From positions 560,533 through 624,532 of the forward strand of contig ML976671.1 of assembly GCA_010015655.1 (NCBI GenBank): 64,000 nucleotides of DNA, written 5' to 3'. Positions 22,490-35,741 of the stretch are shown here, in pieces. Positions within the stretch are counted from its first letter, which is position 1, and each line of letters starts with the position of its first letter. The notes under the pieces are model-generated. The model did no database searches. It worked only from the letters and a program-made list of their open reading frames with translations, and was not told the DNA's origin. Position numbers and translations under genes: made by a program. This stretch comes from Bimuria novae-zelandiae CBS 107.79. Its lineage: Eukaryota; Ascomycota; Dothideomycetes; Pleosporales; Didymosphaeriaceae.

Positions 22490-24143
22490 CTACTCCAATT
22501 CGTATTTTGTATCCAAGTTCTCACGAAGCGGAACATGCTTCTCCACAAAAACCAACAACATTGCCACGGCCGCCAAAGCCGTAACCGACATCCACCCCAC
22601 TCTCAAACTCTTTGTATAAACGCCGATCACCTCTGTGCGCAGATTATCCAGGAGGCTGTTCACAAACTCACCACTCACATACTGGTACGCTTTCCCTTGA
22701 CAAAGCCGCTGCCGCAACGTGGTATTACTAATCTGCCCCGAATATCCATCAAACGTGGCGTTGACGATGACAGCGGAGATAGTCACACCCCATATATAGC
22801 CAAAGCTGCGCAGGAATGAGTACATGCCCGTAGCCAGTGCTACGTCTTTTTCGGGCAGGGAAGCGAGGATCGCGGGGAGCATTGTAGGCATAACAGAGCC
22901 GAGATCAACGGCACTGAGCGCAATTAGAACGACCCATACGGCTGTACTCGTTTCTGGGCCAAGCAGGATATTTAAGCCACATCCGAGCGTCAGAAGCGCA
23001 AAGCCTGCGAACTGGTAAGGTTGAAACAGACCAGTCTTGGAGACTAAGCTTCCGGCGACGCCAGCCGCGGGGATCAAAAATGCTCCGTAGGCTAGGTAAC
23101 TCATGTCTGCCTTGGTGGGGTGAGGTGAGGAGGACGCCCTGGAAGTAGGTTGGCCATTCGAACGCGACCCAGGTGATTATCATTGAGTGGGTGAAGTTGA
23201 TCGCGAAGCCTGCAACCTAGGTTCTGTTTGCAAAGAGATGGCTCGGGACCGCCGGATTTGGACAGAACTTCCACTCAAAGATGTGAAAGGCGGCCTACCC
23301 GAGTGTACCAAGCACCATCGGCAAGACGACGTGCCAGGATCTCCACGGATACACAGTTCCACCGAAGACCAAGCCGATTAATAGCGATGTGAGCGAGCTG
23401 GCGAACATGATCGCTCCGATCCAGTCGACCCGCGATGCTGGTTTCTCCTCGCTCTCCTCGCTCTTGCGTAAGCGCATTAAGAACGCCATGACGAGAAATA
23501 CACCTGCAGCTGTGGGCAGCTTCGTCCAGAAGATTAATCTCCAGTTCCGATCTGCGATCACGCCCCCAAGGGGTGGGCCTGCGATAGCTCCAACGGCCGC
23601 CGTGGACAAGACGATAGACAAGTACTTCTCGCGTTCACGCACAGATAGGATATCGCAAACGATCACCTCCATCAGCAACATAATACCCCCACCGCCGAGG
23701 CCCTGAACAGCACGCCCTGCGATGAGTGCTGCCGCAGTTCGAGACCACCCTGATATAGCACCTCCCAGGAAAAAGATAGCGATGTAAGTAAGAACAGGTG
23801 GTTTGCGCCCGTACACATCGGCGAGCTGGGCGCAGAGCGGTTGGAAGATGATTCCTACGAGCCAGAAAGAGTTTGCAACACAGGTGAAGTCGTTGCCGAT
23901 GCGGAGATCGCTGACGATGCGGGGAAGGGTGATGACAACGGCGATGCCGTCTAGTGAGACGAGTAAGGCGAGGAAACAGCATGATAGGAAGACGATCTAG
24001 AATCTGCAGTCTTTGGGTGTTGTGGAGACATCTTCGTGGGGTGTCTCTGGTGATGCTGTTACTCCTTTTTCTGGCCATCCCGGGCGCGGCATCGGAGTCA
24101 TGGAGATTTCGTTGTTGTACTCGTTGGATGAGGAGGTCTGCAT
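22490..24143 (-). pseudogene. MFS multidrug transporter (DHA2-like) pseudogene
   Basis: The coding order of a 14-helix drug:H+ antiporter is preserved on the minus strand. There is a soluble N-terminus, then helix 1 (IVFLSCCFLALLVSLDG), then ANSFWLVGIIFQPLCAQLAD, VYGRKP, GRAVQGLGGGGIMLL (motif C-like region) and late helices ending in KYELE. Three in-frame TAG codons interrupt it, at 23997-23999 (a Trp position in the family), 23295-23297 and 23217-23219. A one-base frameshift lies near 23105-23130. Sequence between the lesions is well conserved, so inactivation is fairly recent. An intact protein would export small toxic molecules across the plasma membrane; the substrate is unknown. Confidence 0.85.
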
Positions 24144-24925
24144 CGAAGTGATGGTGGAAATGCGTGTGTCCCCCGGCTGGCTCGTACAGCAGAACAAACA
24201 GGGTTACTTTGAGACGCTCATGACACCATGAACTGAATTATTCATGATATATCGATATGATGGGGAGCAGCGAAATCGAATAGTTCACCTTTCTAGCTTG
24301 GCATGCGGCACAGCGGCGCGGATTGCTTATTTTTGGTCTTCATACCAACATAGCGTCTCAATTAGGTTAATTATTTATGGAACCATGCAACGGTTCTGCG
24401 GGTTCCCTCTTCGGTCGATACGAGCGGGACATATCCCAATCGCTCTCGGGCTTTACTGATATCCCACCACGCTCCAAATCTCATGTACTGCAAATGATGG
24501 CGGCTTAGGCCCGGAGACTTGTAACCAAATGTAAAGACAAAGCAGAGCGCCTCGGATATGACTGCCAGCGCGACTATTGGCCACCACGGTATGACAACGG
24601 GCCTTCTTGGGTGTGTACAATGTGCGTCCCCTGCAGCGGCCCAAAGCTTCCGTGTGAAATCCCAGAATCTCATGGGTTCACCATCGGTGATAAAGAATGC
24701 CTCGCCAGCTACATGCTTCCCGTCGCTCCGTGAGGCGCTGAGTAGTGTTCTTGCAGCCAGGATATGCGCGTGTGCGGCGCTCTCCACATAAAGCCACTCG
24801 TGCACGGGCTTGTTATCACCGAGCTGGACCTTTGTAATGAATGTGTTCGTGCCTTTGAGGAGCTCGGGCGCGATGCTTCTGTCGCGTGGGCCGTACATGC
24901 CCGGCATACGCAGCACAGTCGTAAG

Positions 24926-27900
24926 CAGGGTTGTCAACAAACAAATGTGCTTCAAAATTTTGATTTGATTTTGTTTGATTTTTTAAATTTAAACAAACAA
25001 ATCTTCTGTGCGCCAGATTAATAAATAAATTTAAAATAATAGGCTTCTCTATTTAAATATTTTAAGTTTGTTTAAAAATAGCTATTAGACCCGTTATAGC
25101 CTAGCTCTACTATATAACATAATGTTAGCTAAATAATCGCGTACTTCCCGCGTACACAGCGCGTTAACGCTTAACTTACTTATGTTCCTTACTTTAGCCT
25201 GCCTATATAGCTTACTTTTTCGCGCCTTTGCACACACACGTTTACGCCTATTATGCCTCTAAAACAAAGCTATAAGTCTGCTAAGGTAGTTAAACTTATA
25301 CCTAAACGTCCCTATCGTGCGCTTAAGCCCTTATAGAAGGTGCGCTAAAGTATTAATAGTTAGCTAACTAAGCGCGATAGTACGCCTAAGCCTTTATCTA
25401 TATAGCCTGTAGAGCCGCTTATAGAGCCACCAAACACGCCGCCAACCTAGCCAAAGCCGCTGCTAGATGCTTCACCCCAGCGAGCATCTCCACGCCAGAA
25501 CATGCAGCTAGCCATTCCCGAAGCCTTATAAAATAGCGATAACGTTGCCTAGGAGTCGCAATTAATGCTTAATAGGCCTAAGGCATTTATAACGTAGCTA
25601 ATAGTTAGCTCTAACGTAGTAATAGAGATAATAATAAAGGTGGCTCCTACTCCTAAGGAGGGCTAGGCTAGTAACTATAATAGCTATAACTTTAATAGAT
25701 TAAATAGTATAGCAAAGCTACTTACTGCACTAAAGAGTAACACTAGCTAGGTCTATAAGCATGGCTATCGCGTGTGGAAGAAGAACACATATAAGCTAGA
25801 GTAGCTCTACTTTGTGTGTAGGTACTGCTACACGCGCAATCTCCCTAGGGCTGTATACTAAATAATAAAGTTAACTAGCGCTGCTATACAATATCTCGCC
25901 TAAGATAAACCTAGCTATTAAGTCTATAAAGATAGCCCTATTGCCCGCAAGCCTACGCGCAAACCTAGTTAAATATTACTATAATTTACTACTAAGGGTG
26001 GCCTTAAAATTACTATAGAGACTTTTAACGAACTAGGTAACTTTAACGTATATAGCTTTTAATAGGTAGCTATACTTTAGCTAGTTAATAATAATAGAGC
26101 TCTCCGCGAGTTTGAAACACTAGCTTTTTATAAGATAATAAGATTTGCTAACCTTAAGGTAGAGGTAGCGCTATAGAGCTCTTATAATAGCGTAGCAAGC
26201 TTCGTAATAAAGCTCTATAGCTATATAAAGCCGCAGGTGGTGCGCGCGTTGGTAGAGGCAGAGAGTAAGGTATATATAAGCTTTAATAGGTGGACTGCTA
26301 AAGGCGGCAAACGTGGCTTCTTTGCTATAGTTACGTACTACGTTAACTATAAAGGCGCGATAGTTGACCTGCCTATAGCGCTACTATAAGTTATAGGTGC
26401 TTACTTTGGCGAGGCTATCGCTGACGCTGTTGCTGCTATTCTAGAATACTTTAGCATTAATCGCAATAAACTTAGGTACTTTGTACTTAATAACGCCACT
26501 AATAATAACACTACTATTAATAAACTTGCTATAATATATAACTTTAATAGTACTAAATAACGCCTCCGCTGCGCTTACTACATACTTAATTTTATTAGTT
26601 AAATAATTATGTTTGGTTGCGACGCTAACGCGTACGAGAACAAGCCTAAGAATATAAAAGAGGAAGAGTTTTATATAAAGGAGTAGTAAAAGGATAGACT
26701 ATTAGGCGTCTTCTTTAATATAATAAACTATATTAACACGCTAAATTAGTACAGCCTCTTTATAAGCTGTTAGCGGTAGGCTATAAAGGAGATACCTTAA
26801 AACGCTATCTTTGTTAGTATACGCGAGCTAGTCAAGCCTGTAGTTACGCGCTAGAATAGCTATTATAGTGTACTTAAGCGTGGGGTTAAGCTTTAATAAG
26901 CTATTACCTTGTATACTAATTACTATATAATAAAGACTAAAGTAGCTAACTCTACTGCGCGAACTCGTAGTAACAAGCTTCTATTAGCACCACGATAGAT
27001 AAGGTTAATAGGGCTTATAGCTATAGATTAGGCGGTTATTAGCGACTATATTGCTATACTATAGCTACTTAAGTTTGTAACTAATTGCCTCTAAGGCTGC
27101 GGTAAAAGCGGTCGTTATAGCGCGCTATACAAGGTAATTCCTGTATTAAAGTTTATAATTACTAAGCTAGATACCCGCCTTAAGTTTTATAAAGGCGTTA
27201 ACTTTACCCTAACTAAGGCGCCTAAAGACTACTTGCTAATTAACCTACGCGCTGCGAAGAAGAAAGCGATTAAATATTTTAAAAAGCTACTTAAAGCACC
27301 TGTTTACTACACTACTATGGCACTCTACTTACGCTATAAGATATACTGCAAGCGTTTATAGCAGCATAAACCTGAGGTCTATAACCGCTGCCACGCGTAG
27401 TTTCTGCAACTATAGACAGCCTATAAGCCTGCTAACGCCGCAACTACAACACTAGTTATACTACTAAAGCCCTTAATAAGTAGCTTTAATAATACTATTA
27501 ACTTTATACTTAACGCTAGCGATCGCGAGTGCACTAAGGCGGCGAAGAACGAGTATAATTAGTAGTTAGAAGAGCTACTATAGACAGCTTAATAATATAA
27601 AATAGGCGTTATAGCTATATAGTACTAGCTTAGGTTAAAGCTAAAGTACCTACATCTTTTATAGCTTGTAATTAACTTACTCTTAATTCCTGCCTCTAGT
27701 AGCGACTGTGAAAGAGTCTTCTTAGGTACTAGCGATATAATGGACCTATAAAGGCGGAAAATAAGCTTACAGTTACTGGCTACTCTTATATGTACGCAGC
27801 GATAGATAAGGGCAGGTTTTAAGCCTTTAAGCGCGACAGCAGCAGCAAAGTACTGCGAAGAAACGCTTATTAAAAGCTTTAGGATAGAGGAGTGGAAGGA

Positions 27901-28090
27901 GTCACTATAGTAATTACTATATAAATTACTTTTTATAGTCTCTAGCTTCTTAAAATTTAAATAAATAATTTAAACAAAAGCACCCCTACAGTCTATCAAA
28001 ATTAAACAAACAAACTATAATACTATAAAATCGTCAAACAAAGCAAAACTCAGCTTCAAATATTGTTTGTTTTGTTTGTTGACAACTCTG
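24926..28090 (+). mobile_element. hAT-family DNA transposon, RIP-degraded, inserted in the dehydrogenase gene
   Basis: The element is 3165 bp. The ends are CAGGGTTGTCAACAAACAAA on the left and its inverted near-copy (CAGAGTTGTCAACAAACAAA) on the right. The flanking 8-bp duplication GTCGTAAG is exact at 24918-24925 and 28091-28098. Both the CAGRG start and the 8-bp target duplication are hallmarks of hAT elements. The interior is AT-rich and full of TAG codons. Confidence 0.95.
25255..27910 (+). pseudogene. hAT transposase remnant
   Basis: The plus strand from ATG 25255 reads MPLKQSYKSAKVVKLIPKRP and continues through dozens of TAG codons. Preserved landmarks are a BED-like zinc-finger region (YFVCRYCYTRN near 25815), and a catalytic-core region with SFNRWTAKGGKRGFFAIVTYY near 26290. 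The C-terminal dimerisation (hATC) block, IPASSSDCERVFLGTSDIM near 27690-27740, is followed by RRKISLQLLATLICTQR. Codons at expected Trp and Gln positions are changed to TAG, matching RIP. Confidence 0.85.
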
Positions 28091-28656
28091 GTCGTAAGCA
28101 AGGACCCCCCCACATCTTTGCTCGAATCACTATCAGCCCGATTTAATTCTGGCGTGTTCGACTGCAGAACGAGCTTCTCAGAGACGGCTTTTGCTTTGCT
28201 GTACCCTGTAGGAGCGGATTCAGGAGAGTGTAATATCGCATCTTCTTCCACCAATGGCGTCTTGCGTGATCCCGATGAATTTGCGACCGCTTCAGCCGAG
28301 CTCGAGTATACCAATGCTTTCACGGTGCTTGCGTTCCGCGCCGCATTGAGTAAATTTATAGTTGCCTCGATATCCTTCTTTTGCGCCGACCACGGGCTCA
28401 TAGGTCCTGCGGTAACAGTGTGAATGATCACCCTGGGCTTAAACTCGTCGATGAGGGTTGCAATAGCTTCAGTGTTGGTCAAGTCGCAGGCTACATAATC
28501 TGCAGCCGGGTTGCGATACTTTGTTGGATTGCGGCTAGCAGCGACGACCACGAAGTGTTGGGCGACTAGGGCATCGACGACATGAGAGCCGAGGAAGCCG
28601 CACCCGCCTGTAACAAGGATCGGGCATCTGGCACTATCTTCCGTGTCTGAGCTCAT

Positions 28657-31600
28657 GATTTGGCTGCTGACATGTAACCTCGTGGGCAGTATATTGAGGT
28701 TGTTTGCTGGGCTGGAACAAAGCGACGTGCTAGGCACATGCAGAGTAAGTACGCCCGGGCGGTGAGTGGGTCACGTGACTCATTCGTTCCGCTTGTTAAA
28801 CACTGGCCTTGAGAAACGGTCGCTGTGCAGAGCTGATTGTGGTATTTCGGAATTTTTGATGACAAGCACCATCATGAGCAGAACTTAAGGTAGCAGAGGG
28901 CCCAATACCGGCTTCAATGGCGGATATTGTTGCCTTCATTCGATGCAGGTGCAGTCAAGAGTCGCGAGCAAGGGTAATGATTGGAGAAGCCATGCGCTGA
29001 TGCGCTAGATTTTGGCATTCGCGATTCGCAGGAGGAAGACAGAAGCGCACATCTCATGTTCCGCCAACATTTTTTTTTTTGGAAACAAGCTCCATACGGT
29101 GCTTGACTCTCGGTTTCACTCATGCACGTCGCAAGACCCGACAAGGACGCCTGACACCTGGCATGCCGGTTTTGATCCCATTATTTTGTGCAAAAGCGGC
29201 TCACATAGCATACAGGTCCGGTATCGGGCTGTTACTATCTCGTTTTGAAGAGAAGGGAAAGGAAACACATATAAACTTTGTGTGTGCTATTTCTTAGATG
29301 CCAGAGCAGCAGAGCGAAGAGCGCCATGTATTTGAATACATCAGGTTTTCGCTTCCTTTGGGAATGAGTGGAGGCTTGTTTCTAAGAGGGCGGGCCGTCG
29401 TCCGCATCGCCATCGCGAATGCGACTTTGGAGAAAGAGATCACATAGCAGCATTCTATTTGGGTCTGCGAAAAAGAGGGCTCCATATGACTGACTCAAAG
29501 TGGTTTTGATAAGCATAAACTCATACCAGCGAATTAGTACAAGGAGGAAATCATGTTTTGTCGACTATTCTTCAAGATCCGGAGACCAGTAACACCACAG
29601 TGGTAGCATTTGAATTTGAGAACTTCCTTCGAAGCCAGAGGGGAATTCGTAGGTGAAGCCATAGGAGCGTGCTCGACTGATAAAGGGCATACGGCATCGA
29701 TCTCGGACAAGGAAGAACAGAAACATGGAACTTTTTTGCGTCAACTTGTAGGCAAAAGACAGCTGCGATCGAATGATGTATGTCTTTGTACACAGCACAT
29801 GCAGACTGGAAGGAATCGCATGCCCTTCGATAATCTATATTTCTGATAGAGCAACAAGGCCATGCGATCAAGGTGGTAAGAGCCGAACACCGGGCCGCAT
29901 GCGAGGTTGTTGAAGGTAGTTTTGCGTCCAAGGACAAGCATGAGTTTTTCATGATACTCTTGCGTGCTAAGAACGAAAGCAACCAGCAGGCCATAGATTC
30001 CTGCTCATCCATTTTTTACTCACCCCCAGAAGCTTTTTTGAACACCTCCCTGCCTAAAGGGAAGTCGGAAGATCCATAAACTCTTCTATCAGCCTCTTCT
30101 GCGCCGAACAGACTTTGGGTCACGAGTGGTGGCTTTTTAAACAGTTGACTGCGAAGGCAACAAAGCCGACATATTTGTTTTGGATCATTGTTTTGAAGTG
30201 CTGTATCCCGTCGCAGGCAGGAGGTTGGGAACTATATCCAGTCCATCATGTTCATTTGTTTTTGGGTCTGGGACTAAGAAATATGAATGCGACGCTTGGC
30301 ATGTTCTCGTTTACCTCCGAAGACGATGAAAAAGACATTATATTGCTGACTCTGAATTTTTGAATTGACTACGCAGCGAGAACGGACAAACCAACGCTCC
30401 ATGAACCAGTTGTCAGAGTGATTTTGGTTCAGCAGCACTTCTTTTACGAATGGACGTTGAAGGGCGGAGACAGATCCACGTAGGTAGCCTGGTTACGGAA
30501 TTTGAGAAGAAAGACATATGGAAGTGGCTTCTGGGTTTTGGTTACGCTAAGAGGAAGTCACAAGAACCATTCCTTTTACGCTTGTCGTTTTTGATTCCAA
30601 AGGTAGAGCCGTGAATAGGCTCGGTGGAGAGACATGAACAGCCATAAGTCGAAATATTCGTTGTTTCAGGACACGAGACGTGAGCCAGTAATCGTCATTT
30701 TTGATGAGAGCCACAAAGAAGAATACAAAGGCTCATGACAAGCGCACGCAATGTTTTGTGTCTGGAAAAGCCATATGACGCTCTTGTGAAGAGTTCAGAA
30801 GTCAGAGACACATCGCCCTTGTCATTCAATGTTCTGGCCCAAGGCGACATCGGACCGTCCCAGGCAGTTTCTGTTAGATCCAGGCACAGGCAAACAACTC
30901 ATACGTCACCTTGTACTTGGTTTTGTTCCCGAGCTTCCAACGCGAACAAGTATTTGAAGTCTAGAGAGAGCACTACAACCCATAATTCAGTTGCATCGAC
31001 GATTTTGAACACGGAATCATGTCAGCTTTCCTCCGTCATTCTGATAATCTCCAAAAGAGGAGACGCATCGCTCCATCATCTCAAGTAAAGTGTCATTTTG
31101 ATTCTAAAACCAGTTTCAGGTAGGACCGAAAGAAGAGAGCAACAAACGCTGAAGAACATGCATCATGATGTTCCAAGTGTTGAACGCCAGAAGACATATG
31201 AACGCTCTGCCGGTGATTCGTGCCACATATGAATCGAGCGCGGGGACAAGTTGAGCTCTCCATGTGGGCGAAATAATCCCGTTTCTAGAGCTGGAATTAC
31301 CAAGTCAACTCTAAAGCTCCCCTGTCAATTTTAAAAGGAGAAGAATAGCAGGACAGAACATCAACGAAGGGAGTGTTATCTTTTAGCCACCCAAGCCATA
31401 AAAGCGTTGCTCAATGTTCTTGGTACACTGTGTAAGAGCCGAGAGAGCGCTCCATACATATGGCCTTGACGGTTTTTCTGAGCGACCCATAGAGGCGAAC
31501 TTAGTGTCTAGCAGTCCAACCGTAAGACACGAAGGAGGGACGCAAAGGAGCACATGATGGGTGGACTGTACAATTTTGATATACGGTGTACATAAAAGCG

Positions 31601-34056
31601 CGAACTTGAGAATTTCAACCCCTACCACAGAGCCAAGCAGTCCCTTCATACAACTCTTCCGAGTGAATTTGAGTCAAATTAAGGAGCTGACGCGTATGAG
31701 ATATATTGAAATCTACGGCAAGACAAAAACTCCATGATAGTCGCATAATTCGTTTTTTTAGATAGACAAGAAACAAGCATACTGTAACTCCCTGTCCATT
31801 TTTGTAAGTGCCGAACAGGGAGAAGACGGACTATATGGAAGAAGGGCATGCTCTATTTTGGCAGAGGAGCAAGAGCCATTGCATTGACGTCTCACACTTT
31901 CGTGGGTGGCGAGAGAAGGGGTACACATATACACTGGTTGTGAAAATCTTTGAATAAGGAGCGTGAGCTTTCATAGTCTTGTCCATGTCCACTTTTAGTA
32001 AGGGAGGCTAAGTGGAGGACGACACTTTTTTTTTGCGCCTTCCTCTTTTGAAGCAAGACAGACACCATTATCTTGCAATTTTGCTGATTTTCGTGGTAGA
32101 GGGAAGAAGACGAGCAAACATGCATAGTGAGAAAAGTGATTTTTAAAGAAAGCGAGAAGCCATCGCTCCACAGAATTTAAACTTTGTTTCCGAGACGAGG
32201 AGGGCACCACATGATTTGTAACCTGTGGGCGGGCAGGCAGGCATATGAGGACAACAAGCTGTATTGCTATCTGCAGAAAAGAGTGTGTGGAGTGAGGAGT
32301 CTGCTCTGAGAGAAAGAGAGCGAGAGCGGGGGAGAGTATTTGTTGAGTCCCTAGTCCGTGCACCTGAGTAGTACCTTCTACCTCTGACGTTAGTCACGTG
32401 GCTACACAACCATGTAGGTTTGGGGAAAGAAAAGGGAGCATGTGTGTCTTCAATACCACTTTCTTGTGAGAAGACTCAGAAAGACGACACATTCATCAAC
32501 TTTATCGCCTTTTGAGAAAGAGAAGGACTCATAAGACCCGAAACCCTCCCCACCCCCCCCACCCCCCCTTTTTTTTATAGAAAGGGAGGCAGAGCGGAGA
32601 CGACATGTTGCTCACTAAATAATCTTTTAGAGAAGAGATGCTCCATTTTCTGGTATGCTGAAGAGTTTGATGCGCATGGCAGCAAGCAAGAGGTTAGCAT
32701 ATGCCATCCTAACGCGAGCTTGTTTAGAGGCAGCAGAAGCGGCATAACTGTCCTTTCTCGGATTTGCGCATGCGAAGCGAAAGGGCGAGCAAGAAGCCAT
32801 GGGGTGTCGACTTCGCTTATTTGGCTTCGTGAGATGAGAAGGAGGAGGCGGACAGCGCACATGAATCAAGTTGTTAACCTGTTCTAACAGGACAGATAGC
32901 ACATGGTCTATGCGGAGAATGTTTTTGTTGCCAGGAAAGGATCCACTGAGGCTCCATGATTCTGTATTCCTCCGGATTTCTTTGAACTGTCGCTGGGCTT
33001 CCCACCAGTCGCCCACCCATCGCATCCTGGACATTGACTTTCCGAACGCGCACGCTCTCGTCCGCATGACTTCTTGGGATGTGCACTTTTAGACGCCCCC
33101 GTCTCTCCCATCGTGAACTTCCGACCGCGTTTTTGGCCCCCTCACTCTCCTCCCATCGCACCAGTTAGAATTGTTTTCTGGACACAGTCCAACTCCACAC
33201 CTCTCCATGAAGGCACGATCAATGAATTTTTGAACACCACCTCCTTCCTCCGCATAATCGACATCGTAACTATCTTTGATCGCCTGCTCCACTCCTTCCA
33301 TAGCCATTCTTCTGGAGCGTTTAGACACCTCCACCTCTTCCTCCCCATCGCATCATCCAAAACATTTTTTGTCCCCTCCTAGGCCCAACTCCACTCTCCT
33401 CATAGCCCTCACACTCCATATTTTTGGTCCCCAAGCCTCATCTCCTCCACATTAGATAGTCTTGGATGGGTTTTAGTCCTCCTCCCACGCGCCCACCACA
33501 TAATCTATGTTGTCCACAATTTTTGAGTACCTCGCCAGGTTGACAGCAGTGTGAAGAATCAATCCTGAAGCGGAAGGAAGAGAGCTAATATAGGTTTCCG
33601 CATGGTCTGAGCACATGCCAAGCGTCACGGGGTGGTGACGCAGGAGGAGTGAGTGTTTGCTCGTGCGCTGGCGGTGCGGGATATGCGCGCGGGTCTACGA
33701 TACGGTAGCAAATTGAAGATGAGGAATGTTGAAGACGAGAGGGTGTGAATACTAATACAGGACTCGCGACGAAGCGAAGATATTCCTATTGCCATTCCTT
33801 CTGCCAGTGTACATATTCGCCTTGAGAGCTGGCCTAGCTCTACGCACGGTATCACGCTCACTAGATCAGGACTGGAACTTATCACATGCCTCTCCATCAG
33901 TCCATTGAAAAGGCCTCACGTAAAGACCCTCGCCATATATGCCCGCAGAAGTATGATATAATACACGGCAGCTGTGCCTAGCCACCTAGCTACAATTCAA
34001 ACAAAAGGGTATTCAGCCACTAGATCGCACTACAATATACCAGAAGTCTGCGCCTA
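28657..34056. other. Long non-coding tract with recurring short motifs
   Basis: About 5.4 kb with no convincing gene. Composition is near average, so this is not a RIP block. Short motifs recur irregularly, mainly ACATATGG/CATATGAAC-like words (for example near 29484, 30517, 30772, 31196, 31457, 31832) and TTTTGAGAAG-like words. A poly-C/poly-T run lies near 32545-32577. The tract may be a decayed tandem repeat related, in reverse orientation, to the one at 40-43 kb; this is a visual impression only. Confidence 0.35.
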
Positions 34057-35741
34057 CTACTTAGCCTCCCTCCGTTTCGCTGCGCTCTCCCTCTTTCTTC
34101 GTCGCCGCTCCCGCTCGTTCTCCAGCAGCATCTCTCTGGTCACAATGGCATCGGTGAGTCTGAAGCGCTTGAATCTCTGCTCGTCGAGGGCCAGGTCCTC
34201 TTCTGTAGGCTCCCCCTTCTTAGCGAACTCGTTGTCATTCTTCAGCCACTGTGGCAGGTCTGCATCTTCAAGGCGAGTGAACATATCTGGCAGCGGCACG
34301 CCGAATGGAGGCGCATCGGCACTGCGTGTGGCTCTGCTGCTAGTCCTTCCGCTCAAAGACGCTGGACGTTGACCTTTTTCGTAGAATGATCGGAACTTGT
34401 CTTTCTTTTCTAGCACCCAATCGAGTACAAAGCCGTGCGGTCGGGGTGGGCGGCGAGGTTTGGGAGGCTCGGGGGTTTTGGGTCGAGACGAAGGGCGTGC
34501 TGGGTCGTTGTTTTTTCGTGGCCTCTTAGGCTTGGGTTCTGCGCCATGTTAGCATTCTCGTTTTCACTGCGAAAGGAAGGCTACGCACCGTCTTCCTCGT
34601 CCTCGTCTTCGTCCGACGCCGGGGTTTCCTTCTCCCGCTTCTCTCTCTCCTTTTCAGTCCTCCTCTTTTCAAGCTCCACCTTTCTCAGCGCCTCTTGCTT
34701 GCGTATGGCAACCTGCAGCTCCTTGATGTAATAGTTGCGTTTCGACTCCCACTGGTCGCGCTCGCTCTTGTCGATGGCGAAGACCTTGTGCCAGTCGTCG
34801 CTTTCCAGTTCGTCCAGGACAGACGGGGCCTTTGACATTTTGTACTGGAAACTCCTCAATTCGTCGTTGCGCGACATCCTCTCACTTTTTTCGTACTTTT
34901 TGTGCACCTTGGTGTAAAGGCCGTCTGCGAGAGGATCATCGGTGGTGGGCAGAGCATTCGCATAGGGCGTGTAATCCAAAGGGTGGCGGCGGGTGTAGCT
35001 ATGAGAAGAGTCGGGAAGCTGCCTTGTGGCACGCGCTTCTGCTGCTGCAGTCCGGAGCTCTTCGAGTTGGGCATTCGTGAGCGGCTCGTCAACGACGGCG
35101 ATCGAATCGTCGCTGGAAATGCCTAAAGAAGGTCAATGAGTTACGCCTCACGTCCGGATGGTTTCACACGTACTGCACTCCGCATTCTCGCCTTCCTCCC
35201 AATTTGTGATTGTTGTTCGATAGTCGTCAAAGATCTCTGCGAGCTGGCTGACTTTCCGGACTGGGTCCGCGCTCCTCAAGTTCTTCTTGTCCACCATGGC
35301 AGAAGTTGTCTGCGCCGCGTCGACGGGTTTAGGCGTCGATGCGCGGGACTGTACGTCGTCGACATGGGTGACTAGATGCTTCTTTGTTGTGCCATTTGTT
35401 GGAGCGGCCAGTCCTTCGTGTGAGCGTCTTTGTTTGATCTTGGAGGGCGGTCCCGCATCGGGCGTGTCCATCTCGGCGATGGACCGCTTGCGCGTGCTGG
35501 CACGGGCGGGCGACGGCTGATTCGGGGGGGTTGCAGCTGCTGCATTGGGCTGTTGGACTTCCTGCCACGGCAGAGGGAGGTTTTTGGACACGCGACGCGT
35601 GACGACGGGCGCTGGCGGCTGCTGCTGGCGCTGGGCGGCCGTTCTCGCGACCTCAGCGGGCGGCGGGGAGCGCGACCTGGCGTGCCTCGTGGACCTGCGA
35701 TCGGTCGCTGGCCGAATGAAATTGGCCATTGCTTTGAGCAT
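34057..35741 (-). CDS. SAS4-like histone acetyltransferase complex subunit
   Basis: Three exons in transcript order, 35174-35741, 34589-35122 and 34057-34538, have introns of 51 nt (GTACGT...TAG) and 50 nt (GTGCGT...CAG). They give 527 residues with consistent phase. The N-terminal third is disordered and basic. The central part reads DPLADGLYTKVHKKYEKSER, then VLDELESDDWHKVF, then KRNYYIKELQVAIRKQEALR. This resembles the SAS complex subunit 4 domain (something about silencing), a scaffold of a MYST acetyltransferase acting on histone H4 at silent chromatin. A long Lys/Glu coiled coil and an acidic run (DEDEDEEDG) follow. The C-terminal part, with MFTRLEDADLPQWLKNDNEF and a basic coiled tail, is conserved-looking. 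The family call is from pattern memory. Confidence 0.75.

Larger units (their letters stand above)
24371..28656 (-). pseudogene. NAD-dependent 3-beta-HSD / sterol dehydrogenase-like gene split by a hAT transposon
   Basis: The 5' part, 28099-28656, begins MSSDTEDSARCPILVTGG with the Rossmann glycine motif GGCGFLG and carries the catalytic YSKAK (Tyr-x3-Lys). The 3' part, 24371-24925, starts TVLRMPGMYGPRDRS and ends RRTVAWFHK. Removing 24926-28090 plus one copy of the 8-bp duplication restores one open frame of 371 codons across the join. The family includes sterol-4-alpha-carboxylate 3-dehydrogenase (ERG26) and related short-chain reductases; a hydrophobic stretch (VVIPWWPIVALAVISEALCF) suggests a membrane association as in that group. 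The insertion leaves only a truncated N-terminal product possible. Confidence 0.9.
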
